Source: Corythucha ciliata
Taxonomy: Eukaryota > Arthropoda > Insecta > Hemiptera > Tingidae
Assembly: GCA_038030265.1 (NCBI GenBank)
Contig: CM075943.1
Span: forward strand, 58,937,971 to 59,001,970
Length of the DNA: 64,000 nucleotides
Reading direction: 5' to 3'
Both the position numbers and the translations under genes were made by a program. The notes beneath the pieces were generated by a model. It ran no database searches. It was not told the origin of the DNA and saw only the letters and a list, made by a program, of their open reading frames with translations. Of the stretch, positions 21,222 through 33,159 are shown piece by piece; the first letter of the stretch is position 1; each line of letters opens with the position of its first letter.

Positions 21222-23016
21222 ATGAATATTACCCCTGAACCTATTGAGGTAGAAGAAATTGATTATCCTAATTACAATGAAACCATTAAATGTGAAGAAA
21301 GAAAAAGAGAAATACCGAACCTTATCAGAATAGATCACACGAACGAAGAAGAGCGACAAAAAATAATAAAATTACTGGAAGAATTCCCGAAAATAATAAA
21401 AAGAGAAAGCGATCCCTTGAGTGCGACTAATTTGCTGAAACACACGATTCGCACAAAAGACGAGAACCCAGTCTACACAAGAAATTACCGGTACCCTCAA
21501 GTATTTAAAAACGATATAAATATAGAAATAGACAAAATGCTACGGAAAAAAAGTATCCAAGAATCTAACTCGCCCATTTGGGTTGTTCCAAAAAAACCCG
21601 ACGCATCAGGAAAAAGAAAAATACGTATGGTAGTAGACTACAGAAAATTAAATGAAAAAACAATTGATGACAAATTCCCGCTACCCGTAATCGAAGACCT
21701 TTTAGGAAAAATAGGAAGAGCGACATACTTCAGCACTATAGACTTAGTTTCGGGATTCCATCAGATCGAAATGGACCCTGAGTCGGTTCCAAAAACCGCA
21801 TTTAGCACGGAGGACGGACATTTTGAATTCCTTAGAATGCCGTTCGGATTAAATATTGCCCCACCTACGTTCCAAAGAGCGATGAACATCATTTTCTCCA
21901 GAATACCTAACGTACTTGTTTACATGGATGACATTATAGTATTTTCCGATAACATTAACGAACACATTAAACATTTAAGAAGAGTTTTCGAATTATTACA
22001 GACTCATAGTCTCAAAATTCAACTTGATAAAACGGAATTTTTCAAAAAAGAACTAGCCTACTTAGGACATATAATATCGAAAAATGGAATTCAACCTAAC
22101 CCTCATAAATTAGAAGCTATTGCCAAATTCCCCATACCTAAGACACAAAAGCAAATAAAACAATTTTTAGGACTAACCGGATACTATCGAAAGATGATAA
22201 AAAAATATGCGAAAATTACAAAACCATTAACGGCCATGTTAAAAAACGATGCTGTTATTGACCTAATACTTTAAAAACGCTACTTCAGAACTGCCCCATT
22301 CTCCAACTACCTGATTTTTCTAAACCGTATTTATCAACAACAGATGCATCTAACTATGCAATCGGTGAAGTTTTATCACAATCAACAAACGGCAAAGAGT
22401 TACCTGTATCAAACGCATCCAGAACGCTCAATAAAAGCGAAAAAAATATAAGCACCATAGAAAAAGAATTATTAGCTATTGTTCGGGCATGCAAACATTT
22501 TAGATCATACATATATGGCAGACACTTTACAATACAGACGGATCATAAACCCCTCCAATATTTACACAACATGAAAGAAAAATGTTAAGATGGAAATGCT
22601 TATTAGCTGACTATGATTTCGACATCAGATACGTTGAAGGAAAAACTAACTACGTGGCAGACGCCCTTTCTCGTAACCCCATTCAAGAAATAAATGCAAT
22701 AGAAGAATCAAACGAATCAGAGATAGACCCAGATGAAGTTCTCAATAAATTTCTCGAAGAGACTCAAACTGAAAATGAAGAAACAATACGAGAAGAAGAC
22801 GAAGACAGCCTAGTCACTATCCACTCTCAATTAAGTTCAAATGGAAATATAGTAATTATCGATGACCCCGAAAAATGTGTTAACATAGAAAAGCATCAAA
22901 TACTAATCCAACGAGGAAACCCCGAAGTACAGAAAACCATGAATCTATTTAAAGGAACAAAAAAAAAAAAAAAGAACTATATGGAACGCTTCCTGGCCAT
23001 ACACAGAAGACCTTGA
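21222..23016 (+). pseudogene. gypsy pol: reverse transcriptase, RNase H, start of integrase
   Basis: The RT has the gypsy blocks SPIWVVPKKPD, RMVVDYRKLN, FSTIDLVSGFHQI, FLRMPFGLNIAPPTFQR and the active site YMDD at 21921-21932, then LAYLGHIIS. A frame break at about 22272 leads into RNase H, with TTDASNYAIG (near 22336), EKELLAIV (near 22460), TDHKPLQYLH (near 22537) and ADALSR (near 22657). An acidic Glu/Asp-rich linker follows. The frame is lost at the A15 run (about 22959-22973). Sequence homologous to the LTR begins at 23133, so the integrase zinc finger and catalytic core are absent. Confidence 0.9.
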
Positions 23017-23132
23017 AAAACATTGTTTAGAATTTCTCGACCCAACAAAAACATATGGAGTCTACTGTTCAGATAAAAATTCAAGCATAGAAGACAAAAT
23101 TTTAGATGACATATTCCTTAAATTCCAAAATA

Positions 23133-23290
23133 TAGTAGTCATAACATAATAAAGGTATATAAACCTTGAATCTTCGTCAGTGTCACTTCTGTTAGCATTA
23201 AGTCGCGAGTTTGTAAAATATTAAATTAAAGTTTCGTGTGTACAAATAAAATCGTTCTTTTTAAAAAAGACTTTTTTACGCCGCGAAACT
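23133..23290 (+). repeat. partial internal LTR
   Basis: Homologous to the right two-thirds of the outer LTRs, starting at TAGTAGTCATAAC and ending GCCGCGAAACT. It has an internal deletion of about 38 bp after TATATAAACC. It lies where integrase should be. The DNA after it is the same as the DNA after the 3' LTR. Confidence 0.88.
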
Positions 23291-24144
23291 TTTTTTCAAA
23301 ACACCTTCCTAAGCAGGGGCGTAGCCAGCCCTTGAAGGGGTGGGCAGAATATGTCCGACGTTATGGAAACTAGAGACCCCAACAAAAGAACTGGTACTGC
23401 AATAAATCGTCAAATTCTTCCCCGGGAACTGAGTTTTCACAAAAAAGGGTTGTAATCCATCAAAAAATAACTTCTTCGTTCGGAAATTATCTGTCCTGTA
23501 TCTATTCCTGATTTTATATCCAAAAACTGATAATTCTATTCCGACTTTTTCTATTAACAGACAATTAGATTTCCCCGGAAATCGATACTTGACATTCAAA
23601 TGTACAGGGTTACCGAATTTACATCACCGTCTTGTCTGAGATACGTAAAATTCAACATTTTTTTAAACAAACAATAACGGGTTTTAACTAAAAACTGATG
23701 TTTTTTAACCAAAAAACTGAATATTTTACTTCAAAACTGACGTTTCAACGCCAAAGACGAAGTGTTTACGCCTAAACTAAAAATTTCACAGCACAACTTT
23801 TAAAATCTAAATCTTTACCCCCAAAACTGGTGAATTCCTCCTAAAAACGACGGGTTTAACCCAAAACGGATCAAAGACGAATGATCTTAATTACAATTAA
23901 CAGACCACTCAGTAATAAAAACTGCCGATTTTATCCTTCAATTGGCGATTTTAGTAAAAAAAAATACAAAAAAAACGTACAATTCCTGGTCAAAGCTGAC
24001 GTCCCCCCACCCCCCTCCAAATGAAGATGCTACCACAAAACTGGCGATTTTAACCTAAAAATAAACTTTACTGTTCCATTTCAAAAATGAATATTTTACA
24101 CCCGAAACGACAATTTCCCCTCAAAATTAGATAATTCACTTCAA
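23291..24144 (+). repeat. LTR-flank block, copy 1 (duplicate of 29187-30039)
   Basis: Begins with a T-run, then AACACCTTCCTAAG and a hAT-like terminus CAGGGGCGTAGCCAGCCC at 23314. A non-coding stretch and beta-type repeats follow. It matches 29187-30039 with only scattered differences. The match ends at CACTTCAA (24144 and 30039). Confidence 0.85.
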
Positions 24145-24863
24145 AACTGACAATGTCACACTTTAACTCAAGTTTTCCTCAAAACGGGTGATTTTAGACC
24201 ATTCTGCCTTGAAAACAGGTGATTTCACACAAAAAAAAATTACAAATTCATCGCAATATGACGATTTTATACCAATGCAGACGATTTCACTCGAAAGCTG
24301 ACGTGTTGCCTCATAACTGATGACTTTAATACAAAACTGGTCATTTTACCCCAAAACTGACTGTTTTAATTCCAAAACTTACGATTTCATCCCAAAAACG
24401 TTCCTAAACTGCGATTTTACCCTGAAACTATCACTTTACCTCAAAACTGAATATTTACTTCAAAATTGACATTTACTTTGTTGGCACAGCTTTTCAGGGC
24501 ACATAGAGTCAGTTTTGACGATTTCAAGGCTTGAATAGCTATAATTGCCATTTTTAGGGCGCACAGTCCTTTCCAGTTATAGGAGCGAATATTACATCCC
24601 AAGTCAAGGCGAGAACAGCGAGGTTGACCATTTTCGGCGCTCCCGAATTGGTCTATTTTGCCTATTTTCAGGGCGGTAGTCACTTGTTCAGACAGAATGA
24701 GAGCTCGATTCGTCAGGTAATCCATTTCTAGAGCTCGTAAATCAAATTCGGCAATTTCTAGGGGTTCAAATATAGTAATTTTAGCCATTTTAAAGACACG
24801 AATCGTCAGTTTTGCCATTTTCAGGGCTCAAATACCTAGTCCATCAAGACCAAGCCATGAAGT
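23640..24863. repeat. beta degenerate tandem repeat array
   Basis: Repeats of about 20-21 bp around CAAAACTGACGATTTTAC. There are dozens of units with substitutions and small indels. From about 24480 the same motif appears in the opposite sense (GCCATTTTTAGGGC-like units). Confidence 0.75.
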
Positions 24864-26184
24864 TTGCCCATTCTTGGCGAATTTTCCAACCTACCAAGTC
24901 GAACCAGACCCCTCCCTATCCGGGTGAAGGAAACTTTAGACCAGTTGAACACCGCTCTTCTCCCTACGTTACCTTCCCGAACCATTGATAACTTTCCCTG
25001 GCAATACCCTCAATTCACCTTTGACTTGTCCCTTTCAAAATATTCAAAGAAATAAACAACACCAGAAATATACAGAAACTACTTCAATGAAATCATATCG
25101 AAATACTCAGGATACACGCAAATCTATACCGATGGCTCCAAAATGACCACTGGGGTTGGGTGTGCCTACCACTCACCTCCAAACACTAGCTTTATATGCC
25201 CCTTACCCCCAAATTTCTCAATCTACTCGGCTGAACTCTACGGAATTTCTCTTGCCCTGGACTTCTGCATTACTCACAACTCCTCGCCAAACCTCATCTT
25301 AGTCGACTCCCACAGCACCTTAGAAGCATTAGCAAATAAATTTACCCGTGATCCTGCCGTCGTTGCTATACACCAGAAACTATGCCAACTCCTTAACACA
25401 GACAAAGAAACTGCTTTCCTCTGGATACCCAGCCATGTTGGTATATCGGGGAATACCCAAATAGATACACTGGCCAAGATAGCAGCTGGGTCGCTGCCCT
25501 ACAACAGCCTGTTCCCCGCGAGAACTGAAGATGAAAAAGCCCGTATTAGGCAAGCAATCTGGGAGGTATGGAGTCGCCAGTGGGGAAGGAGCCCCCACTC
25601 AGCTCCGAACCATAATACCTGGCCCTAAAAAATACACACCCTGCACAGGTACACGAAGGGATGCTATAGTTATTCTCCGCCTCCGCACTGACCACACCAG
25701 GTTAACAAGAAGCCACCACTTCACCAGACAAGGGCGACAAATTTGCCAGACCTGCAACATAGAGCACATACTCATCAACTGTCCACAATACGTAGCTGAA
25801 AGGTGAACAAGCGAAATCCCATCAGATTTAGATCTGACTTCACTCCTAGCACCCGATAAACTCTTGCCCAACATTCTAAACTTCCTTCAAAAAATTAACC
25901 TTTATCACCAAATGTAACATGAAATAAAAATTGTATCTTTCAAACAATTACTCACATAATACCCAATCATACTAGTATTCAGTTCAATCTTTACAATCAT
26001 TTTGAAAACAAAAAACAAAAAAAAAAACAATAGGAGGGCTAATGACCTCTGTACTCGATGCCCTAAAGCGGGGGGGTGGTTTTAGCCGGTAGTCTACCAT
26101 TTGGCAGGAGTCCGGCACTATGTGCGTAAATGCATTTCCTCCATTTCCTCCTCCTGCTCCCAAAAAAAAAACAAAAAAAAAAAA
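24864..26184 (+). pseudogene. LINE fragment: RNase H and CCHC tail, copy 1
   Basis: A 5'-truncated LINE. A linker with NFPW and LSKYSKK (to about 25050) is followed by an RNase H domain: IYTDGSKMTTGVGCAYH (near 25117), SAELYGISLALDFC, ILVDSHSTLEAL and IPSHVGISGNTQIDTLAK. A Cys/His knuckle CQTC, H, NCPQY lies near 25745-25790. The order RT-RNase H-knuckle is found in I/LOA/R1-type LINEs, where RNase H removes template RNA. A one-base difference at 25592-25598 breaks the frame in this copy only. The 3'UTR ends in an A-rich tail (26161-26184). Confidence 0.85.
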
Positions 26185-26491
26185 CAGGCAATATGGATGC
26201 CAACGACAAAAAGGAATATGATCAATTAATCAGAAAAATCGAAACGAACAGTCACCACTTTGAACATAACGTAGAAGCCCAACTTGCTGTAAATAAACAA
26301 ATGATAAATGCTTTTAACAAAAATATTAACATTATAAAATATAATAATATTAAGATAGCTAAGTTACTAAACTCCAATTTTAGCTCTATTATTGAAAATA
26401 ACCAATATTTTAACTCTTTACACGAATGTCGCGTTGCTTACCCTAAAAATTAATGACATAGATGCTTCACTAGAATTTTGCAAATTAAACA
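25011..26491 (+). repeat. 1.48-kb tandem duplication, unit 1
   Basis: Nearly identical to 26492-27990, and spans most of the LINE fragment plus the start of env. Both breakpoints lie in CAATTCA, present once in the LINE (25011) and once in env (27985), so the junction has 7-bp microhomology. Confidence 0.9.
26191..26491 (+). pseudogene. env-like fragment, copy 1
   Basis: Frame from the ATG at 26193. It has an Asn/Lys-rich heptad-like stretch, diverges by frameshift near 26420, and is cut at 26491 by the tandem duplication junction. It is the duplicate of 27674-27990. Confidence 0.7.
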
Positions 26492-27640
26492 CAATTCACC
26501 TTTGACTTGTCCCTTTCAAAATATTCAAAGAAATAAACAACACCAGAAATATACAGAAACTACTTCAATGAAATCATATCGAAATACTCAGGATACACGC
26601 AAATCTATACCGATGGCTCCAAAATGACCACTGGGGTTGGGTGTGCCTACCACTCACCTCCAAACACTAGCTTTATATGCCCCTTACCCCCAAATTTCTC
26701 AATCTACTCGGCTGAACTCTACGGAATTTCTCTTGCCCTGGACTTCTGCATTACTCACAACTCCTCGCCAAACCTCATCTTAGTCGACTCCCACAGCACC
26801 TTAGAAGCATTAGCAAATAAATTTACCCGTGATCCTGCCGTCGTTGCTATACACCAGAAACTATGCCAACTCCTTAACACAGACAAAGAAACTGCTTTCC
26901 TCTGGATACCCAGCCATGTTGGTATATCGGGGAATACCCAAATAGATACACTGGCCAAGATAGCAGCTGGGTCGCTGCCCTACAACAGCCTGTTCCCCGC
27001 GAGAACTGAAGATGAAAAAGCCCGTATTAGGCAAGCAATCTGGGAGGTATGGAGTCGCCAGTGGGGAAGGAGCCCCACTCAGCTCCGAACCATAATACCT
27101 GGCCCTAAAAAATACACACCCTGCACAGGTACACGAAGGGATGCTATAGTTATTCTCCGCCTCCGCACTGACCACACCAGGTTAACAAGAAGCCACCACT
27201 TCACCAGACAAGGGCGACAAATTTGCCAGACCTGCAACATAGAGCACATACTCATCAACTGTCCACAATACGTAGCTGAAAGGTGAACAAGCGAAATCCC
27301 ATCAGATTTAGATCTGACTTCACTCCTAGCCCCCGATAAACTCTTGCCCAACATTCTAAACTTCCTTCAAAAAATTAACCTTTATCACCAAATGTAACAT
27401 GAAATAAAAATTGTATCTTTCAAACAATTACTACATAATACCCAATCATACTAGTATTCAGTTTCAATCTTTACAATCATTTTGAAAACAAAAAACAAAA
27501 AAAAAACAATAGGAGGGCTAATGACCTCAGTACTCGATGCCCTAAAAGCGGGGGGTGGTTTTAGCCGGTAGTCTACCATTTGGCAGGAGTCCGGCACTAT
27601 GTGCGTAAATGCATTTCCTCCATTTCCTCCTCCCTGCTCC

Positions 27641-27675
<35 letters not shown>
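26492..27675 (+). pseudogene. LINE fragment: RNase H and CCHC tail, copy 2
   Basis: Same content as copy 1. Here the frame from 26624 stays open through RNase H and the Cys/His knuckle to 27286 (220 codons), showing the intact arrangement. It ends in a poly(A) tail followed at once by env sequence, so the LINE lies against env in the plus orientation. Confidence 0.85.
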
Positions 27676-27676
<1 letters not shown>

Positions 27677-27990
27677 AGGCAATATGGATGCCAACGACAA
27701 AAAGGAATATGATCAATTAATCAGAAAAATCGAAACGAACAGTCACCACTTTGAACATAACGTAGAAGCCCAACTTGCTGTAAATAAACAAATGATAAAT
27801 GCTTTTAACAAAAATATTAACATTATAAAATATAATAATATTAAGATAGCTAAGTTACTAAACTCCAATTTTAGCTCTATTATTGAAAATAACCAATATT
27901 TTAACTCTTTATACACGAATATCGCGTTGCTTACCCTAAAAATTAATGACATAGATGCTTCACTAGAATTTTGCAAATTAAACACAATTC
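26492..27990 (+). repeat. 1.48-kb tandem duplication, unit 2
   Basis: Second copy, a little longer than unit 1 mainly because the A-run at 27642-27675 is longer. Differences from unit 1 are few and concentrated in homopolymers. Confidence 0.9.
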
Positions 27991-28900
27991 ATAACAGTAT
28001 AATATCCAAAAACGAATTAAAGAATTTATCTGAAAATAAAAAAAATGTAGAAATAGTTTCCAACTCGCCTGAAATTTTATGGCAAATAAGTAAAGTACAC
28101 TGCTCTGTAACTCCTACTCATGTTCATTATTTTATCCAATTACCACTAAAAACCCCACTAATTGAAACTTTCTTTTTACTCTCCTACCCCTTCGAAGATA
28201 ATAAAGAAATTAATACCACTGCGGTATATCCCCCATTTGTATGGAAATTAGATAAACTTTATACTGGAAAAATAATGTGAACTCATAATAGATTCTTATT
28301 GCTGCACGGAAACTTCAGATATTCATTACACCTGCATAAATAACTTAGTCACAAATAATGTAAATGAAAATTGTATCACAACCTCAATACCTATGCCTAA
28401 AACTTTTATTAAATTTGTCCCTATTATTAATCAATATCTTATATATAAAACCCCAGCGTTAACAATTCGAAATCATAAAAGCAACTTGACCATAACTACA
28501 AAAAAGACATCACTATTAGCATTAGGAATTGATGAATCTCTAAAAAAACGAACCACCTTTGTATGAATACTCAGAAACCTATCCTATAGACTTGGACATA
28601 GTAAAAACGCACACTAGATTTTTAAATTTAAGTTTCGAAGAAGTTCACGACCTTAACATAAAAATGAATCCTTTTGAAGAACTAGAAGACTCTACCGAAA
28701 TTAACCATACTCCCATACTATATAATCTATCAATACTTTTCATAATACTTATCTGTTGTTATATACTATTTAAAAACAAAAATGAAATTTGCCAATGTAT
28801 TAATTCAAAAATCTCTACTCCTGAAAGAAATGATCAAGATGAAATTAATGAAAAAACACCTTTTCCAACTATTAGAATACCATTAGCAACATTAAATTAA
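27676..28900 (+). pseudogene. gypsy env-like gene, 3' part
   Basis: Lies between pol and the 3' LTR, where errantivirus env is found. The first frame (to 28280) has an amphipathic, Asn/Ile-rich heptad-like region, followed by a segment with CSVTPTHVHYF. A break of about 280 bp with stops follows. The last frame (28559-28900) ends with a single hydrophobic span (ILYNLSILFIILICCYILF, near 28717-28775) and a short cytoplasmic tail, as in membrane-anchored fusion proteins. The 5' part of the gene, including any signal peptide and cleavage site, is missing. The frameshifts rule out function. The assignment rests on position and the membrane anchor more than on conserved residues. Confidence 0.65.
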
Positions 28901-28928
28901 ATTTATTGTCACGAGAACGTGTCAAACT

Positions 28929-28940
28929 TAGGAAGGGAGG
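28929..28940 (+). other. polypurine tract
   Basis: AGGAAGGGAGG directly precedes the 3' LTR and would prime plus-strand DNA synthesis. Confidence 0.8.
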
Positions 28941-29186
28941 AGTTATGTTGTATAATAATGCCGAATAATCAAAACAAGATTAAATTCCCAGAACTCTAGT
29001 AGTCATAACATAATAAAGGTATATAAACCCCCTACAAGAAATATTGTTAGAGTCAGTCGTACCAGAATCTTCGTCAGTGTCACTTCTGTTAGCATTAAGT
29101 CGCGAGTTTATAAAATATTAAATTAAGGTTTCGTGTGTACAAATAAAATCGTTCTTTTTAAAAAAGACTTTTTACGCCCCTAAACT
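28941..29186 (+). repeat. 3' LTR
   Basis: Begins AGTTATGTTGTATAATAATG, contains TATATAA and the initiator TCAGT, and ends near CCCTAAACT. About 97% identical to the 5' LTR by eye. Confidence 0.88.
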
Positions 29187-30039
29187 TTTTTTAAAAACAC
29201 CTTCCTAAGCAGGGGCGTAGCCAGCCCTTGACCAAGGTGTGGGCAGAATATGTCCGACGTTATAGAAACTAGAGACCCCAACAAAAGAACTGGTACCGCA
29301 ATAAATCGTCAAATTCTTCTCCGGGAACTGAATTTTCACAAAAAAGGGTCGTAATCCATCAAAAACTAACTTCTTCGTTCGGAAATTATCTGTCCTGTAT
29401 CTATTCCTGATTTTATATCCAAAAACTGATAATTCTATTCCGACTTTTTCTATTAACAGACAATTAGATTTCCCCGGAAATCGATACTTGACATTCAAAT
29501 GTACAGGGTGACCGAATTTACATCACCGTCTTGTCTGGGATACGTAAAATTCAACATTTTTTTAAACAAACAATAACGGGTTTTAACTAAAAACTGATGT
29601 TTTTTAACCAAAAAACTGAATATTTTACTTCAAAACTGACGTTTCAACGCCAAAGACGAAGTGTTTACGCCTAAACTAAAAATTTCACAGCACAACTTTT
29701 AAAATCTAAATCTTTACCCCCAAAACTGGTGAATTCCTCCTAAAAACGACGGGTTTAACCCAAAACGGATCAAAGACGAATGATCTTAATTACAATTAAC
29801 AGACCACTCAGTACTAAAAACTGCCGATTTTATCCTTCAATTGGCGATTTTAGTAAAAAAAATACAAAAAAACGTACAATTCCTGGTCAAAGCTGACGTC
29901 CCCCCCCCCCTCCAAATGAAGATGCTACCACAAAACTGGCGATTTTAACCTAAAACTAAACTTTACTGTTCCATTTCAAAAATGAATATTTTACACCCGA
30001 AACGACAATTTCCCCTCAAAATTAGATAATTCACTTCAA
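29187..30039 (+). repeat. LTR-flank block, copy 2
   Basis: Same as 23291-24144: a T-run, a hAT-like terminus at 29210 preceded by TTCCTAAG, and beta repeats from about 29535. It ends where the two copies diverge after CACTTCAA. Confidence 0.85.
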
Positions 30040-30241
30040 TCCCAAACAACTTTAACCAATTCCGTCCCATCAAACATTTTGACCCCTTTGGTGCCACTAC
30101 CAGGCTACAAGTCTTGACTTTTCCTTTCCATTTAGTCGTTCCTTTGATTAAACCGTCAGGACAAATTATTTCACCTCCGAAAGTTCTTAATTTAACATCA
30201 CATGGTTCGAGTTTGAGAAATTGAGTCGTAAGCCCTCCCTT

Positions 30242-30568
30242 TCACTTTCCCCCACTGTCACCCCTGGTGTGTATGTTTACAATGAAAAAGTCCGTTATTT
30301 TCTGTCTTTTTTCAGGCTGTCTTAGGATGTTACGTGAGGTGGTTGCGTCGGATGTATTTGTTTTTTGTTTTTTGGCCTCAGGTGAAATGTTTTGGGTCGT
30401 CTTTCTTTTTATTGGATGAACCTGCTTTAGAGGAGCAAAGATAGTGTCAGAAGTGGTGTTGAGCTGTTCGTTGATGATGCTTCCCTCGAACGGTTTTTGT
30501 TTGTAAATTTCCATGTTCTCCAGTATGTTTAGTCTTCGTCCTTTCTGTCTTGCGTGTATAAGTTTCAT
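30242..30568 (-). pseudogene. possible Penelope-like element C-terminal fragment
   Basis: The minus-strand frame begins with HARQKGRRLNILENMEIYKQ and INEQLN. This resembles the segment that ends the GIY-YIG region of many Penelope-like ORFs (a KGKKLNxLExxEIYK pattern, then LNEQ). A Lys/Gln-rich tail follows. No GIY-YIG core is visible upstream at 30569-30760, so only the extreme C-terminus would be present. Confidence 0.5.
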
Positions 30569-30759
30569 GGATCAGAAACGACGGTGAAATTTAGCGGTGT
30601 AGTATGGATTTGGCTCTGGGTGAACCAATTTCGTGGGTTCCGCTCTTCAACAAACAACATTTGTGGGGTTAATTACTGGGGAAAAAATTTGGCGGTGTTT
30701 CGTCGCCACCGTCGCGTCGTTGACCACCGGAAATCAATGTCACGGGTGTGTTGGCTCAT

Positions 30760-31330
30760 TAAAAATCCAATTTTTGCGGATTCGATCCTTCAAACTTTCA
30801 ATTTTGTAAGGTTCAGTCACCAAAAAAAAAAACTCTATGAGTATTCGATTATTCTAGGAGTGGGCAGCTTCACTATGAAGAAGATGTGTCACCTACTGCG
30901 GGCAACAGGTGAAATCGCTCACTTCAATATTGGGCCCCACGAAATTGGGCTTTCAGCGAGCGTGAAACTTGTTGAAATTGAATTTTTTACTAGTTGTGAG
31001 CCAGACCCGGAAAACTGGTTCTTTTGAGAGCAAATGTTTTAGTGGAATTTTAAGTGTACAACATCAGAGAAATTGGGTTTTTGAATGAGGCAACCCCGTG
31101 AAACTGAATTTCCAGTATAACACAAAATCCGTAGAATTTAGTTTTTTAGCAAGCCAAACACTGCAAAAATGTGTGTTTTCAGTGATTTTAACCCACGAAA
31201 ATGGATTTTTAGTGAGCCAGGCCTGCGTGAGAGGTGACCCAAAACAGCGGAACCGGATTTTTAGAGAGCACAAAGAAATTGGGTTTTCCGCCACGAAAAA
31301 CCGCGAAAACGCCCGATTAATCTTCATTTT
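30760..31330. repeat. gamma degenerate tandem repeat array
   Basis: Units of about 30-38 bp on the pattern GTGAAATTG plus GATTTTT plus AGTGAGCC. Each is different but the word order is constant. Confidence 0.65.
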
Positions 31331-32285
31331 TCATATTTCACCCTTGAAACAACTATAAAATCCACTTTAACTTTTACCTTGAAAATTCGAGCTCACGTCT
31401 AGTTTGGGAAAGCAAGACTTAACGTGTGTGCGGAATTATCTGGAGATTAAAATGAGACCTTAAAATCCAGGATTGGTGCAGAACTACGGCTGTAATTTAC
31501 GTAACGCCGAGTAGGCGAGGTATGATTGGAGGGGGGTCTAGGAAAGACATGTACAACTCCACTCTTAGAGATAGCTTCAAGTTTAGTAGTAGGAATGTCA
31601 AGCTCTTCATGGGTAGAACAGACCCCCATTTTGCTTCTCAATCGCCATTCCTTACGCCTGATTCGGAGGATGAGATATTGTCTAAAATTGTAGCAATGAG
31701 GGATTAGGGTAGTTTTGAGGGATGTGGACTAATAAATAAAGTAATAAAAGTTCAGTCCCCGTACATTCTGAATCTTACCTGAAAAATTGACCAATTGTGA
31801 CTAAAGTACAGGGCGTGCGGATAATGATGCACCGGTACCGAGACGAGACCTACTTTTGAGAGGGCGAGACCGAGACCAAGACTCCAGTTATCGTACCGAG
31901 ACCGAGACTCAGTCTCGATATCAGAAAAACTGTAGAGGGTTGGTGGAGGAGAGAAGGAAGGAAAAAAACACAAAAAACCAATAGAAAGTTGTGGTCATGA
32001 CACAACCTGCCTGTGCCTTAACCCTCTCCCCCATAGGCGAATTGTGGGCGCGAGGGGGGGAACAGCAGAATTACCCGCTGGTCAAATCGCTCTCGGTCGT
32101 GAGGGTGTACCGAGGGGGGAAAGGGTGGGTTTTCAATCCCCCCCGAGAGGTACCAGATAAGCCCTTGCTCCCCCATCCCACATCGAGGTGTTTTCAGCCC
32201 CATCTCCCCTCCTCCACCATTTCGTTTTCTTTCTTTCTTTATTATTTATTTCAGTAAGAAAACCCTTAAAGTCAAATAATTCTAA
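31331..32285. other. no gene; short GACCGAGA repeat
   Basis: Non-coding sequence. A small array of GAGAC/ACCGAGAC words lies at 31838-31925, with a stray copy near 32975. Segment 31440-31495 (GGAGATTA, then ATTGGTGCAGAA) resembles part of the right arm of the fold-back element at 62.8-63.2 kb. Confidence 0.4.
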
Positions 32286-32289
32286 CCGA

Positions 32290-32770
32290 AGGCCGTGGGC
32301 AGAAATCTCAATGAGGCCCCTTGGTCTTCAAATGAATAGTTTGTACGCACTATGGCGCACAATCATGGCATTTTATCAATTGTTGACACTGATTTGTCTT
32401 CAGAAACCGCGAATTCTGGCGTTTTCTCAAGATTAGCCGTGAATGAGGAATTATATCTTTTTTTGCCGCGAATTAACACTTTTTCTAAAATTTAACAGTG
32501 AATTATCGCCCCCCCCCCCCGTAGTCAGCCGAAATTAGGTAGCGCTTTTCCTCAATTTTAACCACAAAGTTGCCACCTGGAAACCGCAGATATGCGTTTT
32601 TTCAATTCCAGCTACGAACGATCGCTTTTTCTCAATTTTAGCCGCTAATTAGAACTTTTTCTCCATTTCGGCCTTGAATTTGTACTTTTTATCCATTTTA
32701 GCCACAAACTAAGCTAACACTTTTTCGCAATTTCAGACACACTTATTTAGCGCTTTGTCTGAACGTTTAT
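32290..32770 (+). repeat. alpha degenerate tandem repeat array
   Basis: Units of about 30 bp on the consensus words GCGAATTAGCGC, TTTTTCTCAA and TTTTAGCC, in the sense defined as forward here. A C12 run at about 32509-32520 interrupts it. Confidence 0.75.
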
Positions 32771-33159
32771 GCACGGACTTGTCCAACCGGTTACGGAAGA
32801 TAAAGATAAATTCCCTTGTCCCTTCCGTGCAATTCTCAACACGATCGATCCTATTCGATTGTTTTGTTCCCCAGCGGTCGATATGTTCTACAGACTCTAT
32901 CGTTATAGTTGACTGTATTTCCTAGATAGTTACACTAAAATTTTGCATACGAAGCCCTCGGATCTCTTTACTTTTCGAGACCGAGACTTTGCGATCATTC
33001 AGCGGATAAATTAGAATTTTGCGGCCAAATACAAACTCTCAGAAGAAATCGCCTCTCCAGAGGTAAAGAGACGCAGTATCAGACGTTTTGAGCGGTCATC
33101 CCATCGGATTCAGTGAAGAGGTTAGCCATTTTTCAAGTTTTCACCAGTGTTAGTGAGAG

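Larger units (their letters stand above)
18703..29186 (+). mobile_element. rearranged gypsy/errantivirus-like LTR retrotransposon
   Basis: Parts in order: 5' LTR, primer-binding site, gag, protease, RT/RNase H, a truncated 3'-LTR-like block with flanking DNA (23133-24144), beta repeats, a LINE fragment, env pieces, polypurine tract and 3' LTR. The two outer LTRs are about 97% identical by eye. Most of integrase and the 5' part of env are missing. The DNA outside the LTRs shows no matching target duplication (CACG before, TTTT after), so the outer LTRs may not come from one integration event. An env-bearing gypsy element of this kind belongs with insect errantiviruses. All genes are broken. 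Confidence 0.85.

Noticed and set aside
26130..26210. Start of the env frame at the ATG before the poly(A) tract (also 27609)
   Set aside because: Those codons are LINE 3'UTR and poly(A) tail. Env sequence begins after the A-run.
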